A program made the position numbers and the translations under genes. Below, in pieces: positions 53,910-62,007 of a stretch of 64,000 bases of DNA (its first letter is position 1; each line of letters opens with the position of its first letter). The DNA lies in the NCBI GenBank assembly GCA_963716245.1, contig OY970300.1:2046001-2110000 (forward strand), read 5' to 3'. This DNA is from VRUE01 sp963716245 (GTDB lineage Bacteria > Actinomycetota > Thermoleophilia > Solirubrobacterales > 70-9). The notes under the pieces were generated by a model, which did not search any database, was not told where the DNA came from, and was given only the letters and a program-made list of their open reading frames with translations.

Positions 53910-54890
53910 GGGATTTTGCGCCTGGACCAGCTGCCTGGCGCGAGGCAGATCGGCGCTGCGCTGCAGCTCCTCCGCGACCTCCGCCGGGGCGTCGATCGCC
54001 TCCATGTACCAGGGGTAGAACTTGCGCAGGTAGCGGGCGGCGCGGTCGGGCCCGAGGTGCTCCTCGGCGCGGTCGATCGTCCAGAGCAGCTCGGCGACGA
54101 CCTCCTGGCACGAAGGCGGCTCGGCCCGCCGGCCGGTCAGCTCCTCGAACAGCCAGGGGTTGCCGAGCGCGCCGCGGGCGATCATCACCGCGTCGGCGCC
54201 GGACTCCTCGTAGGCGCGCCGGGCCGCCTCGGCGCTGCTGAGCCCGCCGGAGACGATCGTCGGCACGTCGATGCGCTCGGTCAGCTCGCGGGTCAGCGCG
54301 TAGTCGGGCCGGCCCTTGTGGCCGACCGTGGCGGCGCGTGGGTGGAATCCGATCGCGGCCACCCCACCCTCCTCGACGAGCCGGATCGCGAGATCGAAGC
54401 CGGAGCGGTCGCCCGGCCGCAGGCCGGAGCGGATCTTGACCGTGACGGGCCGGCCCCCCGCACCCTCGACCGCGCCGCGGGCCAGCGCCAGGGCCAGCTC
54501 CGGATCGGCGAGCAGCTCCGCGCCGGCGCCCGTCTTGCGCACCTTGCGGACCGGGCAGCCCATGTTGATGTCGATCAGGCCGGCCCCGGCCTGCACGGCG
54601 ATCTCGGCGCCGGAGCGCATCACCTCGGGGTCGTGGCCGAACAGCTGCACCGAGACCGGGTGCTCGTCGGGGTGGATCCGCATCAGCTCGCGCAGGGTGC
54701 GCTCGTTGCGGTGGTGGAGCCCGAAGCTGGAGATCATCTCCGAGACCGCCAGTCCCGCCCCGTGGCGTTTCGCCTGCAGGCGGACGAACCAGTTGCCGAT
54801 CCCGGCCAGCGGCGCGAGCAGGACCCGGTTGGCGATCTCGACGTCGCCGATCCGGAAGGGATCAGTCAGCTTTGGACGAGTTCCGCTCAT
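53880..54890 (-). CDS. dusB: tRNA-dihydrouridine synthase
   Basis: 336-residue FMN TIM-barrel enzyme that reduces uridines in tRNA. The catalytic Cys is in DINMGCPVRKVRKTGAGAEL, with VLLAPLAGIGNWFVR at the start and FHPRAAT, IVSGGLSSAEAARRAYEESG and MIARGALGNPWLF phosphate contacts. Named after the DusB type by general similarity. It overlaps coaX by 29 bp at its 5' end. Confidence 0.9.
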   Translation of the reverse strand: MSGTRPKLTDPFRIGDVEIANRVLLAPLAGIGNWFVRLQAKRHGAGLAVSEMISSFGLHHRNERTLRELMRIHPDEHPVSVQLFGHDPEVMRSGAEIAVQAGAGLIDINMGCPVRKVRKTGAGAELLADPELALALARGAVEGAGGRPVTVKIRSGLRPGDRSGFDLAIRLVEEGGVAAIGFHPRAATVGHKGRPDYALTRELTERIDVPTIVSGGLSSAEAARRAYEESGADAVMIARGALGNPWLFEELTGRRAEPPSCQEVVAELLWTIDRAEEHLGPDRAARYLRKFYPWYMEAIDAPAEVAEELQRSADLPRARQLVQAQNPLSAAAGPSL

Positions 54891-55635
54891 GGACGAGGCG
54901 CAGGCCCTTCAGGGTAAGCATCTCGTCCACTTCGTCGATCGTCTCGGTGAACGGGACGATCGCCGCCGCGAGGCCGCCGGTCGCGAGCAGGCGGACCTCG
55001 CCCATCTCCTCCTCGATCCGGCGAACGACGCCGTCGATCAGCCCGGCGAAGCCGAACACGACCCCCGACTGGATCGCGGCGCGGCTGGAGCGGCCGATCG
55101 CCGACTCCGGCTCGGCCAGTTCGATCCGCGGGATGCGGGCGGCGCGCTCGACCAGCGCGGTGAGCGAGATCTCGAGGCCGGGCGCGATCGCCCCGCCGAG
55201 GTACTCCCCCTCCGCGGAGACCGCGTCGAAGTTGATGCCCGTGCCGAAGTCGACCACGACGCAGGCGGCGCCGAAGCGCTCGTATGCGGCGACCGCGTTG
55301 ACGAGGCGGTCGGCGCCCACCTCGAGCGGGTTGTCGATCCGGATCGGCATGCCGGTCCTGACCCCGGGCCCGATGCACAGGCACTCGGCGTCGAGATAGC
55401 GCTCGGTCAGCTGCTCGTACTGGCTGCCGAGCGGCGGCACGACCGAGGAGACGCAGACCGCGTCGAGGTCGGCCAGGCTCATCCGGCTGAGCGCCATCAT
55501 GCCGCCGATCCGCTCGGCCAGCTCGTCGCCCGTGGCCCCGGCGCGGGTCTGGAAGCGCCAGTGCTCGGCGAGGCTCTCGCCGTCGAAGGCGCCGAGGTGG
55601 GTCTGCGTATTTCCGACGTCAACCGCCAGCAGCAT
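54862..55635 (-). CDS. coaX: Type III pantothenate kinase
   Basis: 257 residues of the ASKHA fold: MLLAVDVGNTQTHLGAF, VSSVVPPL, DNPLEVGADRLVNAVAAY (catalytic Asp) and VVDFGTGINFDAVS. It starts CoA synthesis by phosphorylating pantothenate, using ATP with a monovalent cation and without feedback by CoA. The start ATG at 55635 follows a divergent gene by 60 bp. Confidence 0.93.
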   Translation of the reverse strand: MLLAVDVGNTQTHLGAFDGESLAEHWRFQTRAGATGDELAERIGGMMALSRMSLADLDAVCVSSVVPPLGSQYEQLTERYLDAECLCIGPGVRTGMPIRIDNPLEVGADRLVNAVAAYERFGAACVVVDFGTGINFDAVSAEGEYLGGAIAPGLEISLTALVERAARIPRIELAEPESAIGRSSRAAIQSGVVFGFAGLIDGVVRRIEEEMGEVRLLATGGLAAAIVPFTETIDEVDEMLTLKGLRLVHERNSSKAD

Positions 55636-55695
55636 CGGGCGATTATCGCGACCCTCGACTGGCCAGGCAGCCAAACGGGCACGGTTGCGCTTAGG

Positions 55696-56460
55696 ATGGC
55701 TTCGATGAACGTCCGCATGTTCGTGATCCCCGGGTCCCACCCATCGATGGCCGCGCGGCTGATGCTGGAGAGCAAGGGAATCCCCTACAAGCGCACCGAC
55801 CTGCTGCCCGTCATCTCGAAGGGCGTTCTGCGCGCGCTCGGCTTCCCCCGCAACACCGTGCCGGCGATGAAGGTCGACGGGCGTCGCGTGCAGGGCACCG
55901 GCGAGATCGCCCGCGAGCTTGACCGGCTGCGACCCGAGTCCCCGCTGATCCCGACCGATGCGGAGGGGCGCGCAGCGGTCGAAGAGGCTGAGCGCTTCGG
56001 CGACCAAGAGCTGCAGCCCGTCGTCCGCGCGATGCTCTGGTGGGCGCTGCGCAAGGACAAGGCGCCGCTGCGCAGCTACTCCGAGGGAGCGAAGCTCGGC
56101 ATCCCGATCGGCCTCGCGCTGAAAACCGCGAAGCCGATCGTGGCCGCATCGGCTCACTTCAACGAGGCGACCGACGAGAACGTGCGGCGCCACCTGGCGG
56201 AGCTGCCGGCGATGCTGCAGCGGATCGACGACTGGATCGCGGCGGGTGTGCTGAACGGCGAGCGGCTCAACGTCGCCGACTACCAGATCGCCCCCAGCCT
56301 GCGGCTGGCAATGACGCTCGACGACCTGCGGCCGGCGATCGAATCGCGGCCGGCCGGCGAGCTGGCCAAGCGGGCCGTCCCGGACTACCCGGGCAAAGCG
56401 CCGCCGATCCTGCCGCCCGCCTGGCTGCAGCCCCTCCGCAGCGCGCCCGCCGCGGCCTAG
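55696..56460 (+). CDS. Glutathione S-transferase-like protein
   Basis: About 254 residues with a thioredoxin-fold start (MFVIPGSHPSMAARLMLESK, TVPAMKVDGRRVQGTGEIAREL) and an all-helical C-terminal GST domain (LPAMLQRIDDWIAAG, NVADYQIAPSLRLAM). A Ser-rich loop replaces the usual Tyr. The ATG at 55696 or 55705 is the start. Actinobacteria largely lack glutathione, so the thiol partner may differ. Substrate unknown. Confidence 0.75.
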   Translation: MASMNVRMFVIPGSHPSMAARLMLESKGIPYKRTDLLPVISKGVLRALGFPRNTVPAMKVDGRRVQGTGEIARELDRLRPESPLIPTDAEGRAAVEEAERFGDQELQPVVRAMLWWALRKDKAPLRSYSEGAKLGIPIGLALKTAKPIVAASAHFNEATDENVRRHLAELPAMLQRIDDWIAAGVLNGERLNVADYQIAPSLRLAMTLDDLRPAIESRPAGELAKRAVPDYPGKAPPILPPAWLQPLRSAPAAA

Positions 56461-56479
56461 CTAGAGCAGCCGCTGCGAG

Positions 56480-56507
56480 CTTTGACCGTGCTGGAGCACG
56501 GTCAAAG
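56480..56507. terminator. Bidirectional hairpin between the GST-like gene and folK
   Basis: CTTTGACCGTGC-TGGA-GCACGGTCAAAG is a perfect 12-bp stem with a 4-nt loop between two convergent genes, overlapping the folK stop region. Likely a shared terminator, although no T-run follows. Confidence 0.65.
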
Positions 56508-57005
56508 TGGCTCGGGCGCACGCTCGACGCGCTGGCCGGGGTCGAGCGCCGCATGGGCGTCCGCGAGGCGGGTTCCGTCGGGGAGCGCCAGGTCCGGGTC
56601 GAGCTCCAGCAGCGGCGCGAGGACGAAGCGGCGGGAGGTGACCTCGGGGTGCGGAAGGGTCAGGCGCTCGGTCGAGAGCTCGAGGTCGCCGAGCAGGAGC
56701 AGGTCGATGTCGAGCGGGCGCGGGCTGTGGCGGGAGGCGGCGAGCATGCGTCCCCGCTCGGCCTCGATCGCCTTGCAGACTTCGAGCAGCGGTTCGGGCT
56801 CCAGATCGGTGCGGACGCGGATCGCGGCGTTGAGGAAGTCCGGCTGGTCGAGCACCTCGCCGACCGGCTCGGTCTCGTAGGCCGAGGAGACCGCCTCGAC
56901 CTCGACCCCGTGCTCGGGAAGCGCCGCGATCGCCGCGCGCAGGTGCTCCCACCGGTCCCCCACGTTGGAACCGAGTCCGAGATAGCCCACGCGCATCACC
57001 GCCAC
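56502..57005 (-). CDS. folK: 2-amino-4-hydroxy-6-hydroxymethyldihydropteridine pyrophosphokinase
   Basis: 167-residue HPPK: YLGLGSNVGDR at the start, ETEPVGEVLDQPDFLNA, RPLDIDLLLLGDL with the metal-binding Asp pair and LPHPEVTSRRFVLAPLLEL. It makes the pyrophosphorylated pterin for folate synthesis. It follows folB and folP in one minus-strand run, with a 50-bp palindrome between it and folB. Confidence 0.93.
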   Translation of the reverse strand: MAVMRVGYLGLGSNVGDRWEHLRAAIAALPEHGVEVEAVSSAYETEPVGEVLDQPDFLNAAIRVRTDLEPEPLLEVCKAIEAERGRMLAASRHSPRPLDIDLLLLGDLELSTERLTLPHPEVTSRRFVLAPLLELDPDLALPDGTRLADAHAALDPGQRVERAPEPL

Positions 57006-57011
57006 TCCACT

Positions 57012-57061
57012 GACGTGCCGCTACTTGACCCACCATATGGGTGGTTAAGTAGCGGCACGTC
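57012..57061. repeat. 50-bp palindromic repeat, copy 2
   Basis: Begins GACGTGCCGCTACTTGACCC, ends GTTAAGTAGCGGCACGTC, with the centre around CCATATGG. It fills most of the 57-bp gap between folB and folK and begins 2 nt after the folB stop on the minus strand. Confidence 0.82.
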
Positions 57062-57062
57062 C

Positions 57063-57488
57063 CTAGGCCTCGTCGCCGTTGTCGTCGTTCGGGTCCTCGG
57101 TGCGTTCTTGGGTCACCTCGACGGCGACCTCCTGGATCGCCAGCGGCAGCGGCGGCTCGGGCTTGGCGGCGCGGACCCGGACGGACTCGCAGCTGTATCG
57201 CTCCATCAGGCGCTCGCCGACGACCTGCGCCAGCCGCTCCAGGGTGCGGTAGCTGCGCTCGGTGGCGGCGAGGGCGACGATGTCGCAGACCTCGCCGTAG
57301 TCGACGGTGTCGTCGATCCGGTCGGTCAGGACGGCGTCGCAGTCGGGCACGTCGAAGGAGAGGTCGAACTCGAGCCGCTGCCCGATCTCCTGCTCGGCGT
57401 CGCTGACGCCGTGGTGGGTGTAGATCGAGAGGCCGCGCAGGTCGATCTCGACCCGCGACTCGATCCCGTTGCCGTTCGGCTCGTCCAT
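57063..57488 (-). CDS. folB: Dihydroneopterin aldolase
   Basis: 141 residues of the T-fold: RVEIDLRGLSIYTHHGVSDA, EFDLSFDVPDCDAVLTDRID, DTVDYGEVCDIVA, and the catalytic region in YSCESVRVRAAKPEPPLP with the Lys and Glu. It cleaves dihydroneopterin in the folate pathway. The C-terminus extends with an acidic tail. folP lies 33 bp upstream. Confidence 0.9.
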   Translation of the reverse strand: MDEPNGNGIESRVEIDLRGLSIYTHHGVSDAEQEIGQRLEFDLSFDVPDCDAVLTDRIDDTVDYGEVCDIVALAATERSYRTLERLAQVVGERLMERYSCESVRVRAAKPEPPLPLAIQEVAVEVTQERTEDPNDDNGDEA

Positions 57489-57521
57489 TCGCCACAGTCT
57501 CCCGCTTCGGGCGCCGCGAAC

Positions 57522-58310
57522 CTAGCCCAGCACCGCTTGCGCCATCAGCAGCGCCTGCCTGCACTCGGCGACGTCGTGGACGCGGAGCACGTCGGCGCCC
57601 TCGACGGCGGCGAGGACGGAAGAGGCGATCGTGCCGCCGAGGCGGTCGCCGACCTCGGAGCCGTCGATCTTCCCGATGAAGCTCTTGCGCGAGGTGCCGA
57701 CGACCAGCGGGCGGCCGAGCTCCCTCAGCTCGCCGAGGCGACGGAGCAGCTCCAGGTTGTGCTCGAGCGTCTTGCCGAAGCCGATGCCGGGGTCGAGCCA
57801 GATCCGCTCCTCGGCGACCCCGGCCGCGACCGCGACCCCCGTGCGCCCGGCGAGGAACGCCTTGACGTCGTCGACGACGTCGTCGTAGGTCGGGTCCGCC
57901 TGCATCGTCCGCGGGTCGCCTTGCATGTGCATCAGAACCAGGCCGGCGTCCCGCTCGGCGCAGAGCGCCGCGATCTCCGGCGCGCCCCGTAACGCCGTCA
58001 CGTCGTTGACGATCGTCGCCCCCGCGTCGAGCGCCGCCTCGGCCACCTCGAGCTTCGACGTATCGATCGAGACAGTGTGCCCTGCCTCGGCAAGCGCCGC
58101 CGCGACCGGCTCGGTCCGCGCGCGCTCCTCCTCGGCGCTGACCGCTTCCGCCCCCGGCCGGGTCGATTCGCCGCCGACGTCGAGGATGTCGGCACCCTGT
58201 TCGGCAAGCTCCTGCCCGTGCCCGATTGCAACTTCCCGGTCGAGGAAGAGCCCGCCATCGGAAAACGAATCTGGCGTCACGTTGACAACGCCCATCAGCT
58301 TCGGGGTCAT
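57522..58310 (-). CDS. folP: Dihydropteroate synthase
   Basis: 262-residue TIM barrel: MGVVNVTPDSFSDGG, DILDVGGESTRPGAE, VSIDTSK, PGIGFGKTLEHN, GTSRKSFIGK and RVHDVAE. It joins para-aminobenzoate and the pterin pyrophosphate. The ATG at 58310 begins at the TPKLMGVVN core; the frame also stays open through a repeat element upstream, which is not part of the protein. Confidence 0.93.
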   Translation of the reverse strand: MTPKLMGVVNVTPDSFSDGGLFLDREVAIGHGQELAEQGADILDVGGESTRPGAEAVSAEEERARTEPVAAALAEAGHTVSIDTSKLEVAEAALDAGATIVNDVTALRGAPEIAALCAERDAGLVLMHMQGDPRTMQADPTYDDVVDDVKAFLAGRTGVAVAAGVAEERIWLDPGIGFGKTLEHNLELLRRLGELRELGRPLVVGTSRKSFIGKIDGSEVGDRLGGTIASSVLAAVEGADVLRVHDVAECRQALLMAQAVLG

Positions 58311-58326
58311 TCCGGAAGTATCGCTA

Positions 58327-58416
58327 GGCAGCTCGCGCGGGTGGCACAGGGGAAGGGGGGTCGAGGACGACCCCGCCCGCAGCGCCACCCTTCCCCTGTG
58401 ACAGGACCCGCGCGCC
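58327..58416 (-). repeat. Structured repeat element behind ftsH, copy 2
   Basis: Starts 1 nt past the ftsH stop on the minus strand: GGCGCGCGGGT-CCTGT, a CACAGGGGAAGGG / CCTTCCCCTGTG stem, GCTGCGGGC, a GGGGTCG/CGACCCC hairpin, and the closing ACCCGCGCGAGCTGCC. Stem bases differ from the other copies but pairing is kept. Confidence 0.7.
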
Positions 58417-58417
58417 G

Positions 58418-60382
58418 CTACCCAGCGTCACTACCGGCGAACCCGGGCCGCGGGCGCGGCGACGGCCGCGGCGCTTTGCCCCGCTCCGGCCTCGCCGGCT
58501 CGGCGGGCGGCTCGAGCGGCTCGGCCTCCTCCTCATCGTCCGCGAACACCTCCTCGACGGGCTTGCCATCGAGCAGCGCGACGAACTGCTCGGCGTCGAT
58601 CGTCTCGCGCTCGAGCAGGATGTGCGAGATGTTGTCGAGCTCGGTCCGCTTATCGTTGAGCAGGTCCTTGGCGGTCTGGTGGGCCGACTCGACGATGCGG
58701 CGGATCTCGTCGTCGATCTCGCGGGCGATCTCGTCGGAGTAGTCGGGCTCGGCGGAGAACTCGCGGCCGAGGAACGGCTGTCCCCGGTCGTGGCCGAAGA
58801 CGCGCGGGCCGAGCCGCTCGGACATGCCGAAGCGCATCACCATCTGCTTCGCGGTCTCGGTCACCTTTTCGAGGTCGTTGGAGGCGCCGGTGGTGATCTC
58901 TCCGAAGACGATCTCCTCGGCGGCGCGGCCGCCCAGCGTCATCGCCATCGTGTCGGTCAGCTCGGCGCGGCTGGTCAGGAACTTGTCCTCGGTCGGCAGG
59001 CTGATCGTGTAGCCGAGCGCCTGGCCGCGACTGATGATCGAGATCTTGTGGACCGGGTCGCAGTTGGGCAGCAGGTGGCCGACGATCGCGTGGCCGAGCT
59101 CGTGGAAGGCGGTGATCAGGCGCTCCTTCTCGCTCATCACCCGGGTCTTCTTCTCGGGCCCGGCGATCACGCGCATGATCCCCTCCTCGAGCTCCAGCAT
59201 CGAGATCTCGCGGCGGCCCGAGCGGGCGGTCAGCAGCGCCGCCTCGTTGATCAGGTTGGCGAGGTCGGCGCCGGTGAAGCCGGGCGTCTGCCCGGCCAGC
59301 GCGTCGAGGTCGATCTGCTTGCCGAGCGGCTTGCCGCGGGTGTGGACCTCGAGGATCTTCTTGCGGCCCTTGCGGTCGGGGCGGTCGACGACGACCTGGC
59401 GATCGAAGCGGCCCGGCCGCAGCAGCGCCGGGTCGAGGATGTCGGGCCGGTTGGTCGCGGCGATCAAGATGATGTTGTCTTTCATCTCGAAGCCGTCCAT
59501 CTCGACGAGCAGCTGGTTGAGCGTCTGCTCGCGCTCGTCGTGGCCGCCGCCCATGCCGGCGCCGCGGTGGCGGCCGACGGCGTCGATCTCGTCCATGAAG
59601 ATGATGCAGGGCGAGTTCTGCTTGGCCTGCTCGAACAGGTCGCGGACGCGGCTGGCGCCAACGCCGACAAACATCTCGACGAAGTCCGAGCCGGAGATCG
59701 AGAAGAAGGGGACCCCCGCCTCGCCGGCGACGGCGCGGGCGAGCAGCGTCTTGCCGGTCCCGGGCGGGCCGTAGAGGAGCACGCCCTTGGGGATGCGCGC
59801 GCCGAGCGCCTGGAATTTCTTCGGGTTCTCGAGGAACTCCTTGATCTCGTGCAGCTCCTGCACGGCCTCGTCGACCCCAGCCACGTCGCGGAAGGTGATC
59901 TTCGGGGCGTCGACCGACATCCGCTTCGCTTTCGATTTGCCGAAGTTCATCACGCGCGAGCCGCCGCCCTGCATCTGATTCATCAGGAAGATCCAGAAGC
60001 CGAGGAACAGCACGAAGGGCAGGATGTAGGTGAGGACCGAGAGCAGGCCGTTGCCGGGGATCCCCTTGACCTTCGTCGTGACTTCGTTGCGGTCGAGCAG
60101 GTTGACGAGGCTCTGCTCGGTGTTGGGCGGGTAGCCGGTCGAGTAGCTCTCGCCGCTCTCTTCGCCTTTGCCCTTCTCCGTGACGTCGAGGGTGTTGTCC
60201 TCGGTGTTGATCGTCACCTCTTCGATCCGACCGCTGGCGATCAGACCTGACTTGGGCTTGACCAGCTCGTTGTAGGAGGGCGGCTCGGTATCCGAGGGAT
60301 TGCTGATCACCCGCTGGGCGACGAAGGCCAGGATGACCACCAGCAGGATCGGAAACGCCGCGCTTTTGAAGAAACGTCTCAC
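58418..60382 (-). CDS. ftsH: ATP-dependent zinc metalloprotease FtsH
   Basis: 654 residues. Two N-terminal membrane helices (about 5-25 and 106-133) flank an extracytoplasmic domain. The AAA module has Walker A GPPGTGKT and the SRH arginine fingers; the peptidase has HELGHAIVG (HExxH). It degrades membrane and short-lived proteins. The start is the GTG at 60382. It is followed, behind the stop, by a repeat element, and preceded by hpt. Confidence 0.95.
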   Translation of the reverse strand: MRRFFKSAAFPILLVVILAFVAQRVISNPSDTEPPSYNELVKPKSGLIASGRIEEVTINTEDNTLDVTEKGKGEESGESYSTGYPPNTEQSLVNLLDRNEVTTKVKGIPGNGLLSVLTYILPFVLFLGFWIFLMNQMQGGGSRVMNFGKSKAKRMSVDAPKITFRDVAGVDEAVQELHEIKEFLENPKKFQALGARIPKGVLLYGPPGTGKTLLARAVAGEAGVPFFSISGSDFVEMFVGVGASRVRDLFEQAKQNSPCIIFMDEIDAVGRHRGAGMGGGHDEREQTLNQLLVEMDGFEMKDNIILIAATNRPDILDPALLRPGRFDRQVVVDRPDRKGRKKILEVHTRGKPLGKQIDLDALAGQTPGFTGADLANLINEAALLTARSGRREISMLELEEGIMRVIAGPEKKTRVMSEKERLITAFHELGHAIVGHLLPNCDPVHKISIISRGQALGYTISLPTEDKFLTSRAELTDTMAMTLGGRAAEEIVFGEITTGASNDLEKVTETAKQMVMRFGMSERLGPRVFGHDRGQPFLGREFSAEPDYSDEIAREIDDEIRRIVESAHQTAKDLLNDKRTELDNISHILLERETIDAEQFVALLDGKPVEEVFADDEEEAEPLEPPAEPARPERGKAPRPSPRPRPGFAGSDAG

Positions 60383-60424
60383 AGGGAAAATCAGCGTACC
60401 AGGGCTATTTCGGCCCCTAGCCGA

Positions 60425-60952
60425 CTAATCGGTCAACGCAGCGACGTGGTCGAGGTTGCGGTGGCGCTGGGCATGGTCGAGCCCGTAACCGACCGCAAAG
60501 CGGTTCGGGATGCGGAATCCGACGTAGCGCGGCTCGAGGTCGACCCGCAGCCGCTCCGGCTTGGTCAGCAGCGCGCAGGCCTCGAGCGAGGCGGGGGCGC
60601 GGGCGTTGAGGTTGCGCATCAGGTACTGGAGGGTGAGGCCGGAGTCGATGATGTCCTCGACGATCAGGACGTGGCGGCCTTCGATCGGCGCGTCGAGGTC
60701 CTTGAGGATGCGGACGACGCCGGAGGAGTCGGTCTGCGAGCCGTAGCTGGAGACGGCCATGAAGTCGATCTCGCACGGGACCGTGAGGTGGCGCATCAGG
60801 TCGGCGAGGAAGATCACGGCGCCCTTGAGCACGCCGATCATGAACAGGTCGCGGCCCTCGTAGTCGCGGCTGATCTCCTCGCCCAGCTCGGCGACCCGCC
60901 GACTCAGGTCCTCGCCGGAGACGAGCGTCTCGCCGATTGCCGGGTCGCTCAT
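60425..60952 (-). CDS. hpt: Hypoxanthine phosphoribosyltransferase
   Basis: 175 residues: the PRPP-binding motif VLIVEDIIDSGLTLQYL, with GVLKGAVIFLADLMR and KPERLRVDLEPRYVGFRIP. It salvages hypoxanthine/guanine to nucleotides. The tilS-hpt-ftsH order is a familiar one in Gram-positives and supports the calls. Confidence 0.93.
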   Translation of the reverse strand: MSDPAIGETLVSGEDLSRRVAELGEEISRDYEGRDLFMIGVLKGAVIFLADLMRHLTVPCEIDFMAVSSYGSQTDSSGVVRILKDLDAPIEGRHVLIVEDIIDSGLTLQYLMRNLNARAPASLEACALLTKPERLRVDLEPRYVGFRIPNRFAVGYGLDHAQRHRNLDHVAALTD

Positions 60953-60985
60953 CCGTGCCTCACGCCGCGCAGTCTAAGCACGACC

Positions 60986-61035
60986 GACGTGCCGCTACTT
61001 GACCCACCGTATAGGTGGTCAAGTAGCGGCACGTC
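60986..61035. repeat. 50-bp palindromic repeat, copy 3
   Basis: Begins GACGTGCCGCTACTTGACCC and ends GTCAAGTAGCGGCACGTC, with the centre CACCGTATAGGTG. It lies between the tilS stop (61039) and the hpt start (60952). Confidence 0.82.
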
Positions 61036-61038
61036 TGT

Positions 61039-61977
61039 TCAGCGCTCGGCGCGTAGGACGCCGCGCTCGGCGATCGCCCGGACGCCGTCGCCGAGGTCGA
61101 GCATCGCGGTGCCGGTGCGCCGCAGCGCCGCGACCTCGTCGGCGTGGTTGGCGGCGCCGGCGACCGGGCGACCGGCCGCCCGGTCGGCGAGTCGCTGGAC
61201 GACGAGGCGACGCAGCGCCGAGGGCAGTTCGGCCAGGCGGTCGAGCTCGACCGCCCCGCGCGGCGATCCGTTCGAGCCGTCGAGCTCGGCCGCGACCAGC
61301 GCGTCGAGCACCTCGGCCTCGTCGCGCAGCAGCTCCGCGGTTCGCAGGACGTTCTGCGCGGCGGCCGGATGCACCTCGGCGAGCGCCCTCGCGAGGCCGT
61401 GGCGGACCCGGTTGCGCGCGTAGGAGGGCTCCGCGTTGCTCGGGTCGTCGCGCCAGGCCAGGCCGCGCTCCTCGCAGTAGGCGGTGGTCTGCTCGCGGCT
61501 GAAGGGGAGCAGCGGCCGGACCAGCTTGCCGTCGCGGGGGCGCATCCCCAGCAGGGCGCGGCGGCTCGGCGAAGAGGCGAGGCGGTAGAGGATCGTCTCG
61601 ACTTGGTCGTCGGCGGTGTGGCCGGTGGCGATCAGGGTGCCGGCCCCCTCGCCCAGGCGGGCGGCGGCCGCGTAGCGGGTGTCACGCGCCCATGCCTGAA
61701 GGTTGCCCGGGCCCTCGGGGCGGCGCGGGCGCTCGATCTCGACCGGCACCCCGAGCCGCTCGCAGAGGGCCGCGCAGTGGGCCTCGTCCTCGTCGGAGTC
61801 GTCGCGCAGCCCGTAGTTGACGTGGAGGGCGGTGACGGCGCGGGGGCCGAGTAGGCGGGCGGTCAGGTCGAGCAGGCAGACGGAGTCGCGCCCGCCCGAG
61901 AGCATCGCCACGACGTGGCTGCCGTCCGGCAGCAGCCCCCCCTCCCGCACCGCGCCCAGCATCGCCTCGCTCTCCAT
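61039..61977 (-). CDS. tilS: tRNA(Ile)-lysidine synthase
   Basis: 312 residues. PP-loop SGGRDS (about 27-32), the TADDQVETIL motif and the RNRVRHGLA tRNA-contact region are intact. It puts lysidine at C34 of tRNA-Ile(CAU). It is shorter than the E. coli form, with only the catalytic domain and a small C-terminal part, as in many actinobacteria. Confidence 0.92.
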   Translation of the reverse strand: MESEAMLGAVREGGLLPDGSHVVAMLSGGRDSVCLLDLTARLLGPRAVTALHVNYGLRDDSDEDEAHCAALCERLGVPVEIERPRRPEGPGNLQAWARDTRYAAAARLGEGAGTLIATGHTADDQVETILYRLASSPSRRALLGMRPRDGKLVRPLLPFSREQTTAYCEERGLAWRDDPSNAEPSYARNRVRHGLARALAEVHPAAAQNVLRTAELLRDEAEVLDALVAAELDGSNGSPRGAVELDRLAELPSALRRLVVQRLADRAAGRPVAGAANHADEVAALRRTGTAMLDLGDGVRAIAERGVLRAER

Positions 61978-62007
61978 ATATAGGAGTGTTGCGGACGCGA
62001 GAGCTGG

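Noticed and set aside
58308..58388. N-terminal extension of folP through the repeat element
   Set aside because: The extension translates the hairpin element; homology begins at the ATG 58310.
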